Below, one piece after another: positions 16,977-25,184 of a DNA stretch of 64,000 nucleotides. Origin of the DNA: Labrenzia sp. 011. GTDB taxonomy: Bacteria; Pseudomonadota; Alphaproteobacteria; Rhizobiales; Stappiaceae. The stretch's first letter is position 1, and each line of letters opens with the position of its first letter. The notes beneath the pieces were generated by a model. That model saw only the letters and a program-made list of their open reading frames with translations. It was not told where the DNA came from and ran no database searches. Location of the stretch: NCBI RefSeq assembly GCF_003075075.1, contig NZ_QCYM01000013.1, positions 86,773 to 150,772 on the forward strand, read 5' to 3'. The position numbers and the translations under genes are program-made.

Positions 16977-19013
16977 GTGGTGAAGCCGTTTTCCAGTCTG
17001 CGCTTCGGGGGGGAGCGCCTTCTGGCGGCCAGCGCCGACGTCGGCGATGTGCGCGACTATGTCTATCAGCCCACGCTGGCCGGTCTGGCGCCGCGCATCG
17101 ATCCGCGTGAGGGGCCGGCGCCCTGGTGGTGCGACGGGCGCATCCGCGACCAGGGAACCGAGAGCAGCTGCACCGCTCATGCGCTGGCCGGCATAATCGA
17201 TCATTTGCGCGCGCGGGACCGTATGCTCAACCTGCCCGCCGACGCGGAGCTTGCCGCAGAGGACCGGCATCCCTGGGCTTCGGCGGAGATGCTTTACAAC
17301 ATCGCCAGGTTTCACGATGAGTTTCCCGGCGAATCCTATTCCGGATCGTCGATCCGGGGCGCGCTGAAAGCCTTCTATTTCAACGGCGCCTGTGCCGAGA
17401 CGGTCACCAGGGGACTGTCGGGTCAGCAATGGCACATGACGCGTGAAATCCTGGAAAGCGCGCGCCGGGTTCAGCTGGGTGCCTATTACCGCGTACGCCC
17501 GCGGCTGTCGGATGTGCATGCGGCGCTCAACGAGGCCGGTCTGGTGCTTGCCTCGGCCGAATTGCATCCCGGCTGGGCGACCGGCAGCGGCCGCATTCCC
17601 TTCGGCAAGGAAAGGGTGACCACGCAGAGCCTGCATGCCTTCATCCTGATCGGCTACACGCAGGAGGGGTTCCTTGTCCAGAACTCCTGGGGCGCCGAAT
17701 GGGGCGACAAGGGGGTGGCCCTTTGGAGTTACGAGGACTGGTCCGCCAATGTGGTCGACATGTGGGTGCTCAGACTGGCGGTGCAGGTCGCCAGCCAGGC
17801 GACGGCGGTCAACCCGCAGTCTTCCCGCAGCCGGGGCCTGCGGATGGGGGAAGGCGCCTTCGACGCGGATGCGCTGCAGCCGGCGACACCACCGACACGG
17901 TTCGACGTGCTGGGACATATCGCCTCGACATCGCGCGGCCGACTGGACCGTTACGGACCCTATCATGTGGATCCCAGAACGCTTCAGGAAACGGTCAGGA
18001 TCCTGCACGACAGCCCGAAGTACAAACATGTCCTGGTCCATTTCATGGGGCTGCAGCGCCATGAAAATGCAACGATGTCCGCCATTCGCGATGCGGTGCC
18101 GGTCTTCAAGGCCAACGGAATCTATCCGTTCTTCGTGACCGTCGAAAACGAGCTGTCCTCCACCGTGCACGACATGGTCGAGGCCGAGGTGGAACGGGCC
18201 AACCGGATCGCCGGGCTGCGGCAAAGTCGCGAGAAGGACAGGCGCATCGAGGGCCGGCTCTCGGCGGCGGCGCTGAGGATCGTCGAGGAAATACAACGCA
18301 GCTCGATGTCGGTTGTCTACGGGCACGGCGACGGGCGGCTCGGTGAAGGGCTGGACATCCTGAACGACCTGTTCAGTGCCCTTGACGAGCGTCATCGCCG
18401 CGGCGAGGTGTCCTACCACCTGTCGGCACATGGATTCGGGGCCTCGCTGCTGGCCGCGCTGTTGTCCCATACCCGGCACTGGAGCCGGCATCCGGTCCTG
18501 TCTTCCGTCAGTCTCTACGCCCCCATGCTGCCCGCAGAGACGGTGCGCCGGTCCTTTGTGGACAGGCTGGTTCATCCCCATGACCTGCCGCTCAGCCGCA
18601 GGGCGCAGGGCGAGGATGCGGTCATCGAACATCTCGACCTCTATCTGCAGAGCAGGGAAGCCATGGGCAGCGACCGGCCTCTGCCCGGATACGGCGGCAA
18701 CTGGCCGCAGTTGTGGACACGGGTCATGGCGATCGCGACCAGGCGCGCCGGTGACGGGTATACCGGGCTGGCAACGGGAGGGACGAGCTATTTCGACGAG
18801 GCATGGCATGCAAACCTTCTGGCGCTCGGCGAGCCGGCTCGGGATCTGGCGCATGAGCCCGGCGTGAGGATCAACCTGCTGGACACGCCGCACAGGGATT
18901 TCGATCTGCGCACGAAGGTGCTCGACTGTCTGCTCGAACGCATTCTCGGCAAAGCGCCTGCGACAGGGTTCAGTGCCGTCTACAAGGATCGGGACAGTCT
19001 GCTCGTGGAATAG
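16977..19013 (+). CDS. Papain-like cysteine protease (C1) fused to alpha/beta-hydrolase-like domain
   Basis: A protein of about 678 residues. The GTG at 16977 (or 16980) follows a strong GGAGGGA ribosome site; ATGs at 16893 and 16932 are in frame but overlap the upstream gene. Residues about 20-270 form a C1 peptidase with Gln59 and Cys65 in RDQGTESSCTAHAL, His220 in QSLHAFILIGY and Asn236 in VQNSWGAEWGDKG. Residues about 330-670 resemble an alpha/beta hydrolase: KHVLVHFMGLQ, then HLSAHGFGASLLAALL, where the nucleophile elbow has Gly in place of Ser (HGFG, not HSxG), so it may be inactive. There is no secretion signal. It appears to form an operon with the protease-nuclease gene, 28 bases apart. 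Confidence 0.82.
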   Translation: MVKPFSSLRFGGERLLAASADVGDVRDYVYQPTLAGLAPRIDPREGPAPWWCDGRIRDQGTESSCTAHALAGIIDHLRARDRMLNLPADAELAAEDRHPWASAEMLYNIARFHDEFPGESYSGSSIRGALKAFYFNGACAETVTRGLSGQQWHMTREILESARRVQLGAYYRVRPRLSDVHAALNEAGLVLASAELHPGWATGSGRIPFGKERVTTQSLHAFILIGYTQEGFLVQNSWGAEWGDKGVALWSYEDWSANVVDMWVLRLAVQVASQATAVNPQSSRSRGLRMGEGAFDADALQPATPPTRFDVLGHIASTSRGRLDRYGPYHVDPRTLQETVRILHDSPKYKHVLVHFMGLQRHENATMSAIRDAVPVFKANGIYPFFVTVENELSSTVHDMVEAEVERANRIAGLRQSREKDRRIEGRLSAAALRIVEEIQRSSMSVVYGHGDGRLGEGLDILNDLFSALDERHRRGEVSYHLSAHGFGASLLAALLSHTRHWSRHPVLSSVSLYAPMLPAETVRRSFVDRLVHPHDLPLSRRAQGEDAVIEHLDLYLQSREAMGSDRPLPGYGGNWPQLWTRVMAIATRRAGDGYTGLATGGTSYFDEAWHANLLALGEPARDLAHEPGVRINLLDTPHRDFDLRTKVLDCLLERILGKAPATGFSAVYKDRDSLLVE

Positions 19014-19017
19014 GCCG

Positions 19018-19107
19018 GTGTTGTCGTTCTGGCGGGCGGGCGACGGGAGCCGGCTGGTCCTGGCCGACGAGCTTTATCCCCTGGAACGGACCTCATCGGA
19101 CAGCTGA
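19018..19107 (+). CDS. Possible 29-residue ORF after papain-like gene
   Basis: A GTG-initiated frame four bases after the papain-like stop reads MLSFWRAGDGSRLVLADELY and ends after 29 residues. Base composition resembles coding sequence and the spacing suggests coupling, but there is no good ribosome site and no homologue I recognise. It may equally be the remnant of a longer third gene or non-coding. Confidence 0.2.
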   Translation: MLSFWRAGDGSRLVLADELYPLERTSSDS

Positions 19108-19120
19108 GTTGCCGGGGCGG

Positions 19121-20038
19121 TCACGGATGCTCCGGGCCCCGGTGAATTTGTGTCCGCGTTTCCCGCAGGATCTCGCCGAGTTTCCTGAACAGATCGGCAC
19201 GGGAACTGGTCGTGCGCCAGGCCAGCACGACGCGGCGCGGGCAGGCGTCGGGAAGCGGCGCGATGTCGATTTTCTGACCGCTCAGCACACCGGCGTCGAT
19301 GGCGAGGTCCGGCAGGAGGGTGATGCCCACGCCCTCGCTGACCATCGAGATCAGCGTCGACAGCGACGTGGCGGAGAAACTGTCGTCCTGCTGAATATTC
19401 CTGTCGGGAAAGGCGCTGAGCGCATGGCGCTGAAGGCAATGACCGCGTTCCAGCAGCATCAGACGGGTTCCGTCGAGTTCGGATCCCTTCACCGGGGTTT
19501 TCGAGAGACTGCCGGGCATGGCGGCAAGATGATAGCCGTCGTCGAAAAGAGGCATGGTTTCAATGCCGGTTGCTTCGAACGGCAGGGCGAAGAGGATCAG
19601 GTCGAGGTGACCGTCATGAAGACCCTCCAGAAGCTTTTCGGTCATCTCCTCGCGCAGCAGCAGCCGCAGGTCGGGGAAGGCTTTCCGGATTGCGGGCAGG
19701 GCGCGCGGGACCAGAAAGGGGCCGATGGTCGGGATGGCGCCAAGCCGCAGATCGCCCACATCGGATCCGGCGCGTCTGGCGGCAAGATCCTCGATTTCAC
19801 GCACCGACAGCAGGACAGCGCGGGCTCGGGCGGCAATTTCCGCTCCTGCCGGCGTGAGAATGACCGACCGCTTGGTGCGCTCCGCAAGGATCACACCCAG
19901 CCGGTCTTCCAGCTCCTTCAGGCCGGTGCTGAGTGTCGGCTGGGTCACGGAGCAGACTTTCGCTGCGCGGGAGAAATTGAGCTCGTCGGCGACGGCAACG
20001 AGGAAACGCATCTGGCGGAGCGTGATGGCTGGCAACAT
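19121..20038 (-). CDS. LysR-family regulator, OxyR-like, single redox cysteine
   Basis: A 305-residue LysR-type regulator starting at the ATG at 20038. The winged HTH is at 5-65 (LRQMRFLVAVADELNFSRAA), and the effector domain ends with SEGVGITLLPDLAI as in OxyR. The OxyR peroxidatic cysteine is present (Cys201 in LERGHCLQRHAL), but the resolving cysteine expected about nine residues later is Phe in this protein (HALSAFPDR). Other cysteines lie in the HTH and near the C-terminus. It diverges from a peroxiredoxin gene over an AT-rich 111-base gap, the classic layout for an OxyR controlling ahpC-type genes. Peroxide sensing could work through another cysteine, or the protein may be a one-cysteine sensor. 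Confidence 0.85.
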   Translation of the reverse strand: MLPAITLRQMRFLVAVADELNFSRAAKVCSVTQPTLSTGLKELEDRLGVILAERTKRSVILTPAGAEIAARARAVLLSVREIEDLAARRAGSDVGDLRLGAIPTIGPFLVPRALPAIRKAFPDLRLLLREEMTEKLLEGLHDGHLDLILFALPFEATGIETMPLFDDGYHLAAMPGSLSKTPVKGSELDGTRLMLLERGHCLQRHALSAFPDRNIQQDDSFSATSLSTLISMVSEGVGITLLPDLAIDAGVLSGQKIDIAPLPDACPRRVVLAWRTTSSRADLFRKLGEILRETRTQIHRGPEHP

Positions 20039-20149
20039 ATTGAAAAAACCTATCAGAGAATTTCTAATTATCAATTTCACAAATGAAGAGCCAGATCTTA
20101 TTTTCAAATCATCGAAACAACGAAGACAGCTTACACCGAGGATTTGATC

Positions 20150-20794
20150 ATGAGCGAAGCGATCCAGCCCCCCATGCCGCGTCTGAACGAACCGGCGCCT
20201 GCTTTTGACGCCCCGACCACCCAGGGCCGGAAAACGCTGTCCGACTACAAGGGCAAGTGGCTGGTGCTCTTTTCCCATCCGGCTGATTTCACGCCCGTGT
20301 GCACGACGGAATTCATCGGGTTCGCCCGGCGTCAGGACGACTTTGCCGCGCGCAACACGGAATTGCTCGGCCTGTCGATCGACAGTCACTATGCGCATAT
20401 TGCCTGGCTTCTCAACATCAGGGAAAAGTTCAGCGTCGATGTGGGCTTTCCGGTTATCGCCGACCTGAACATGAAGGTCGCCCGGGACTATGGAATGATA
20501 CAGCCGGGTGCGTCGGACACGGCGACCGTCCGGGCAACCTTCATCATCGATCCCGAGGGTATCCTGCGTGCCATGGTCTACTATCCGATGGTCGCGGGCC
20601 GGTCGGTGGATGAGATCCACCGTCTCCTGGTCGCCCTGCAGACGGCGGACGAGAACAAATGCGCCGTCCCGGAAAACTGGCAACCCGGTGATGCGGTCAT
20701 CGTGCCCACGCCGGCAACCTTCGACGCGGCGGTGGCCCGGACTTCGGAAGGATACGATACCGTGGACTGGTATTTCTCGACCCGCAGTCTTTGA
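20150..20794 (+). CDS. Peroxiredoxin (Prx6/1-Cys type)
   Basis: A 214-residue thiol peroxidase that reduces hydrogen peroxide and organic peroxides. The peroxidatic cysteine sits in FTPVCTTEF (about residue 48). The size and the C-terminal arm with NKCAVPENWQPGDAVI and YDTVDWYFSTR match the Prx6 subfamily rather than AhpC. A second cysteine (KCAVPENW) might act as resolving partner. The ATG at 20150 follows a GAGGA site; an in-frame TTG six bases earlier is unlikely. It is divergent from the OxyR-like gene and upstream of dps, making a compact oxidative stress group. Confidence 0.93.
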   Translation: MSEAIQPPMPRLNEPAPAFDAPTTQGRKTLSDYKGKWLVLFSHPADFTPVCTTEFIGFARRQDDFAARNTELLGLSIDSHYAHIAWLLNIREKFSVDVGFPVIADLNMKVARDYGMIQPGASDTATVRATFIIDPEGILRAMVYYPMVAGRSVDEIHRLLVALQTADENKCAVPENWQPGDAVIVPTPATFDAAVARTSEGYDTVDWYFSTRSL

Positions 20795-21126
20795 AACGGG
20801 CTTGCATTCAAAAGAATGAAGACAGGATGATCCAGATCACGGCTCCAACGATGAGGTCGAAATATCATGAGGATGGTGGATCCGGGTCGGAAAGGATCCG
20901 CAGAGCGGGCTTCCTGCCCGGTCGTGCGGGGTCTCCCCTGTCCGGAGAAGCCGGTGCCTTGTTTCCCGGATTTGACCGGATTGCTCCGTTTCAATGCAAC
21001 TCATTCTCCCTCATGAGACCGTGACCCAGGGCCGTTATTCACCTACATGGAAAGACTCGGGCCATCGGCACGGGAGCTTTTCGGGTTCAGTCCAGAACAA
21101 CAGACATACTATCAGGAAGACAGATC
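20795..21126. other. Intergenic region before dps
   Basis: About 330 bases without a recognisable gene. It probably contains the end of the peroxiredoxin transcript and the dps promoter. I saw no clean terminator hairpin or operator palindrome. Confidence 0.5.
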
Positions 21127-21570
21127 ATGACCGACACATCGCAAGACCACACCGGCAGCCTCAGCAAGGTTCTGGCATCGACGTTCCGTCTTTATGTACA
21201 GACCCATGGCTATCACTGGAATGTCGAGGGCCCGAGTTTCCGCCAGCTGCATCTCATGTTCGAGGAGCAATATCAGAACCTCTGGAATGCACTCGATTCG
21301 ATCGCCGAACGCATCCGGTCCCTGGGTGCCTATGCTCCGGGCTCCGTTGCCGAGCTGATGAAACTGGCCGGTGAGGAAGCCGCTCCCGCGCAATCCGCCG
21401 AGGCCATGGTCGATGCGCTCATCAAATCCCATGATGCCCTGGCAGGCCAGTTGCGCGCAGCCATCGTGACGGCGCAGGAAGCCGGTGACGAGCCGTCTGC
21501 GGGCATGCTGTCGGACCGTCTCGAATGGCACGAGCAGCAACTGTGGATGATGAAAGCCTCGCGGAAATAG
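21127..21570 (+). CDS. dps: DNA starvation/stationary phase protection protein Dps
   Basis: A 147-residue ferritin-like mini-cage protein that oxidises and stores iron and shields DNA. Ferroxidase residues are visible in HGYHWNVEGPSFRQLHLMFE: His30, His42 and Glu46, with the typical HWNV.GP.F..LH..F spacing. The C-terminal four-helix bundle ends EWHEQQLWMMKAS. The N-terminal tail is short with few positive charges, so DNA binding may be weak. It sits behind the peroxiredoxin, consistent with peroxide regulation. A hairpin follows the stop. Confidence 0.95.
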   Translation: MTDTSQDHTGSLSKVLASTFRLYVQTHGYHWNVEGPSFRQLHLMFEEQYQNLWNALDSIAERIRSLGAYAPGSVAELMKLAGEEAAPAQSAEAMVDALIKSHDALAGQLRAAIVTAQEAGDEPSAGMLSDRLEWHEQQLWMMKASRK

Positions 21571-21588
21571 GGGCAGGCCCTTTGTCCG

Positions 21589-21624
21589 GGAGCATCCGGC
21601 GCTCACCCGAAAACCGGATGCTCC
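21589..21624 (+). terminator. Hairpin after dps (probable terminator)
   Basis: A perfect 11-base stem, GGAGCATCCGG with CCGGATGCTCC, loop of 14, begins 19 bases after the dps stop. No T-run follows, so it may act with Rho or as a 3-prime end stabiliser. Confidence 0.55.
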
Positions 21625-21741
21625 GCTCTTCAGCCCCCTTCAGGCTCCCCGCTTTCATGTGATTTCCGATCAGGCGGTCGATCTTGCGCTGCGCTTTCTT
21701 TTCGCGGCGGGATCGGTCGCGGTGTCACCAAGGAGAAAACA

Positions 21742-22614
21742 ATGTCCCGTCCCGTCGTCAAACCCTTCTGGGATCAGCCAACCGGAAGCTGGCAGTATGT
21801 CTTTCACGATCCAGAGACCATGGAAGGCGCGATTGTCGATCCGGTACTCAACTTCGACCCGCTTTCCGGCAGCACTTTCACCGACAGTGCCGAAGAGATT
21901 CTTGCCCATGTGCGCGAGGCGGGAATCGAGATCGTCCGGATCCTCGACACCCATCCCCATGCGGATCACTTTTCCGCCGCCCCCTGGTTCAAGGAAAAGC
22001 TCGGCGCACCGACCGCGATCGGGGAACATGTGGTGAAAGTGCAGAAGCTCTGGAAGGAGATCTACAATCTGCCGGAGGACTTTCCGACGGACGGCAGCCA
22101 GTGGGACCATCTGTTCGCCGACGGAGAGGAATTCATGGTCGGCCGGATTCCGGTGCGGGTGATCTTCTCGCCCGGACATACGCTGGCTTCGGTCACCTAT
22201 GTCGCCGGCGATGCGGCTTTCGTGCATGACACGCTGATGATGCCCGACAGCGGCACGTCGCGCGCCGATTTCCCCAGCGGGTCTTCCAGCGAGCTTTATC
22301 AAAGCCTCCAGCGCATCCTCGCCCTGCCGGACGAAACCCGCGTCTTTGTCGGTCACGATTACGCTCCCGAGGGGCGCGAGGCCGAATGCATGTCGACGGT
22401 CGGCACGCAGAAGGCGCAGAACATCCATCTTGCCGGCGCGCCGTCGCAAGCCGAATTCTGTGCGGTGCGCGACGCGCGGGATGCCACCCTGGCGCTGCCG
22501 AAACTCATGCTGGCCGCACTGCAGATCAATATTCGCGGTGGACGCAAGCCGCAGCCCGAGAACAACGGGCGCTCCTACCTGAAAATTCCGCTCGACTATT
22601 TCGAACGACGGTAA
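21742..22614 (+). CDS. MBL-fold metallo-hydrolase, persulfide dioxygenase/BLH-like
   Basis: A 290-residue metallo-beta-lactamase-fold protein. The motif ILDTHPHADHFSAA supplies the first metal ligands (HxHxDH), followed by FSPGHTLASVTY and YVAGDAAFVHDTL for the later ligands and VGHDYAPEGRE for the last histidine. This pattern matches the ETHE1-like/BLH group, iron enzymes that oxidise glutathione persulfide in sulfide detoxification; glyoxalase II is the main alternative. No rhodanese domain or BigR repressor gene is adjacent. The ATG at 21742 (MSRPVVKPFWD) follows an AAGGAG site. Placement next to dps and the arsenite genes suggests thiol or redox stress handling. Confidence 0.85.
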   Translation: MSRPVVKPFWDQPTGSWQYVFHDPETMEGAIVDPVLNFDPLSGSTFTDSAEEILAHVREAGIEIVRILDTHPHADHFSAAPWFKEKLGAPTAIGEHVVKVQKLWKEIYNLPEDFPTDGSQWDHLFADGEEFMVGRIPVRVIFSPGHTLASVTYVAGDAAFVHDTLMMPDSGTSRADFPSGSSSELYQSLQRILALPDETRVFVGHDYAPEGREAECMSTVGTQKAQNIHLAGAPSQAEFCAVRDARDATLALPKLMLAALQINIRGGRKPQPENNGRSYLKIPLDYFERR

Positions 22615-22845
22615 AGCGGAAAAAGGCGGTAAAGTCCTGGGTCCGGGTCCCTCCGGACCTGGGCGCCGTGCCGTTCCCGGCGCACAGATCCGCCTACAGC
22701 TGCAGAGACCGGGCGGCCAGCACCGGAACAGGACTGGCTGCGCTTCGGGCTCGCTGCCCTGCCGTGGGTGCGCTGCACAATCCTCTCTATTGGAAAGCCT
22801 TCTCCGTTTCAGCTAGACTCCCGACCGAAAAAGGGAGGAGAGCTT

Positions 22846-23736
22846 TTGAGTGCTGCATTTGAGCGTGGCACCAATGGAGATCTGTCGCGCCGGTCGTTAT
22901 TGGGACTGGCGGGTGGCATGGCGTGCGCCCTTGCGGCAGACAGGGCGCATGCGCAGCCGGGGACGATCCGATTCGGTCTGACGCCGGTTTTCCTGACCAA
23001 CGATCTCGAACTGCTCGATGCCTTCAGGGCATATCTGGAAAGCGAAACCGGCTACCAGGTCGAACTCATCACGCGGAGAACCTATCAGGAGGTCACGGCG
23101 CTTCTGGTTTCCGGGCAACTCGATGCCGCCTGGATCTGCGGTTATCCCTTTGTCCGGTACCGGAACGAACTGGAGCTTGTCGCCGTTCCGCAATGGCACG
23201 GCAAACCGCTCTATCAGTCCTATCTCATCGTGTCGGAAGAAAGGGAGGCGTCGTCGCTGGCGGATCTGCAGGATGACATCCATGCCTTCTCCGATCCCGA
23301 CTCCAATTCCGGATATCTGGTCACGCGGGCGCTTCTGTTCGAGAAGGGGCTCAACCCGGATTATTTCTTTCGAAGGACGATCTACACATACGGGCATCGC
23401 AACGTGATCCGGGCGGTCGCTTCCGGACTGGCGCAATCGGGCAGCGTCGACGGTTATGTCTGGGAAGTGATGCGGGATATCGAACCGGAGCTGGTCGCCG
23501 GGACGAGACCGCTGCGCAAGTCGGAATGGCTCGGGTTTCCTCCCGTGGCGACGAACAAGTCGCTTGCCGGGTCGGATCGCATCGCCGCGCTGTCCGGCGC
23601 GCTTCTGACAATCCCGGAAAAGGAGCAGGGCCGCCGCGTGCTGGAGATGCTGAAGCTGACCGGGTTCACATCATCGGGGCCGGAGATCTTCGACGGGATC
23701 GCCTCCAAGGTCGCGATGCTGCGGGGTGTGCTGTGA
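22846..23736 (+). CDS. aioX: Arsenite-sensing periplasmic binding protein AioX
   Basis: AioX is a phosphonate-binding-like (PhnD family) periplasmic protein that binds arsenite and triggers the AioS kinase. After a TTG start at 22846, six bases after a strong AAGGGAGGAG site, there is a twin-arginine-type signal (SRRSLLGLAGGMACALAADR) and the binding core starts TIRFGLTPVFLTNDLELL. The cysteine known to be needed for arsenite sensing in Agrobacterium AioX corresponds to the one in AAWICGYPFV (about residue 98). The stop overlaps the aioS start by four bases. A longer frame from 22768 is possible but carries no ribosome site. This is the first gene of aioXSRBA. Confidence 0.9.
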   Translation: MSAAFERGTNGDLSRRSLLGLAGGMACALAADRAHAQPGTIRFGLTPVFLTNDLELLDAFRAYLESETGYQVELITRRTYQEVTALLVSGQLDAAWICGYPFVRYRNELELVAVPQWHGKPLYQSYLIVSEEREASSLADLQDDIHAFSDPDSNSGYLVTRALLFEKGLNPDYFFRRTIYTYGHRNVIRAVASGLAQSGSVDGYVWEVMRDIEPELVAGTRPLRKSEWLGFPPVATNKSLAGSDRIAALSGALLTIPEKEQGRRVLEMLKLTGFTSSGPEIFDGIASKVAMLRGVL

Positions 23737-25184
23737 ACCCGGCGGTCCACTTCCGCAGGCTGCCTTCGGCCATCCGGGTCCCGGTGCTGGTGGTGGTGCT
23801 CATGGTGATCATCTCCGCGGTGATCTCCGAGCGGGTTCTCGATCAGCTTTCGAAAACCCAGGCGACCTACCTTCAGGGGCTGGCTTCGGCCTATCTGGAT
23901 GGTCTGGTTGCCTCCGTCACGCCGTCGGTTCTGCGGGAAGACAGCTGGGAGATCTTCGACAGCATCGAGCGGTTGCGGCCGACCACCGACGACATCCTGC
24001 CGAGCGAGACGGTGGTTACCGACAGGAACGACATCGTGCTGGCGTCGAGCAATCCCAGGACACGCGAAACGCTGCGGCCGCTCGATGCGGCCTTCTCGGG
24101 AAAATTCGCAGGGCCGGGTGTCTCGATCGATCCGGAGACGAGGAGCGGCTATGTACGCCGGGCGATCATTTACCAGAACATGCATGTGGGATCGATCTAC
24201 GCGGTCTTCGACGTGACTTCTCTGCTGAAGGAACGGCGGCGGATACTTGCGACCCTGCTTGCCACGAATTCACTGGTGACCGCGCTTCTCGGCTTTGTCG
24301 GTTTCATGACCGTGCGGCGGATGATACGTCCGATGCAGGTTCTGGAGACTCATCTTGTCGAGGCTGCCGGCGGATCGGCCACGCTGATCGGCGAGCAGGA
24401 ATTTCCGTCTGCGGACGGCGAGGCGGCGAGTGTCTACCGGGCCTACAACGCGCTGGTCAATTCGGAAACGGAACGTCAGAAACTCTCCAGACAACTGGCC
24501 GAGGAAGAGAAGCTGGCAAGCCTCGGCCGTCTGGCCTCCGGCATGGCCCATGAAATCAACAATCCGCTCGGCGGGCTCATGAATGCGGTCGATACCTTGC
24601 GCCGTCATGGCGAGAACCGCAACGTGCGGGAGAAATCGATCGAACTGATCCAGCGCGGACTGCTGGGTATCCGCGAAGTGGTCGAGGCCGCGCTGGCGAC
24701 CTATCGTCCCGACCGGCTGTCCAGGCCCGTGGAAGGCTCGGACTTTTCCGACCTGAAGCTCCTGGTGCGGCCGGAGCTGCGCCGCAGGCAGCAGGCTCTG
24801 GATTTCCGGATGCCGGGCGAACTGCCCGCCAGACCGGAGTGGCCCGCCGGCCCGATACGCCAGGCGGTCCTGAACCTGTTGCTGAATGCGGTCGCCGCGT
24901 CGCCGGAAGGCGGACGGATCGGGTATACGATAACGGTGACGGACCGGCATCTGCAGATTACCGTCACGGACGAGGGAGAGGGCATGCCGGAGGCTGCAAG
25001 GAGAATTCTGGAGCAGGGGACGTCAGCGGACCCTGCAGAAGGGGAAGGGCTGGGCCTGTGGATCGTGCGTGAGATCGCCAACGATCTTGACGCCCGGGTC
25101 CGTGTGTCCGCAGGGGCGCGCAGGGGCACCGAAGTTCAGTTGACCCTTCCGTGCCGAACCAATGAGGTCAGTCATGCAGCCTGA
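23733..25184 (+). CDS. aioS: Arsenite sensor histidine kinase AioS
   Basis: The membrane sensor kinase of the arsenite response. The GTG at 23733 overlaps the aioX stop. Two transmembrane segments (about residues 15-32 and 172-192) flank a periplasmic domain of about 140 residues expected to contact AioX. The cytoplasmic part has a HAMP-like linker, the H-box GMAHEINNPLGGLMNAV with the phosphoacceptor His, an N-box LNLLLNAVAASPEGG, and G boxes in DEGEGMPEAA and GEGLGLWIVREI. The gene overlaps aioR by 23 bases, which implies translational coupling. Confidence 0.92.
   Translation: MNPAVHFRRLPSAIRVPVLVVVLMVIISAVISERVLDQLSKTQATYLQGLASAYLDGLVASVTPSVLREDSWEIFDSIERLRPTTDDILPSETVVTDRNDIVLASSNPRTRETLRPLDAAFSGKFAGPGVSIDPETRSGYVRRAIIYQNMHVGSIYAVFDVTSLLKERRRILATLLATNSLVTALLGFVGFMTVRRMIRPMQVLETHLVEAAGGSATLIGEQEFPSADGEAASVYRAYNALVNSETERQKLSRQLAEEEKLASLGRLASGMAHEINNPLGGLMNAVDTLRRHGENRNVREKSIELIQRGLLGIREVVEAALATYRPDRLSRPVEGSDFSDLKLLVRPELRRRQQALDFRMPGELPARPEWPAGPIRQAVLNLLLNAVAASPEGGRIGYTITVTDRHLQITVTDEGEGMPEAARRILEQGTSADPAEGEGLGLWIVREIANDLDARVRVSAGARRGTEVQLTLPCRTNEVSHAA

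Noticed and set aside
20039..20149. Canonical OxyR box in the OxyR/peroxiredoxin gap
   Set aside because: The gap is AT-rich and has GATA-like repeats, but I could not fit the ATAG/CTAT spacing of known OxyR sites with confidence.
20039..20683. Extension of the OxyR-like protein upstream through the peroxiredoxin region
   Set aside because: The frame stays open by chance. The LysR HTH begins normally at the ATG at 20038, and the extension is antisense to the peroxiredoxin gene.
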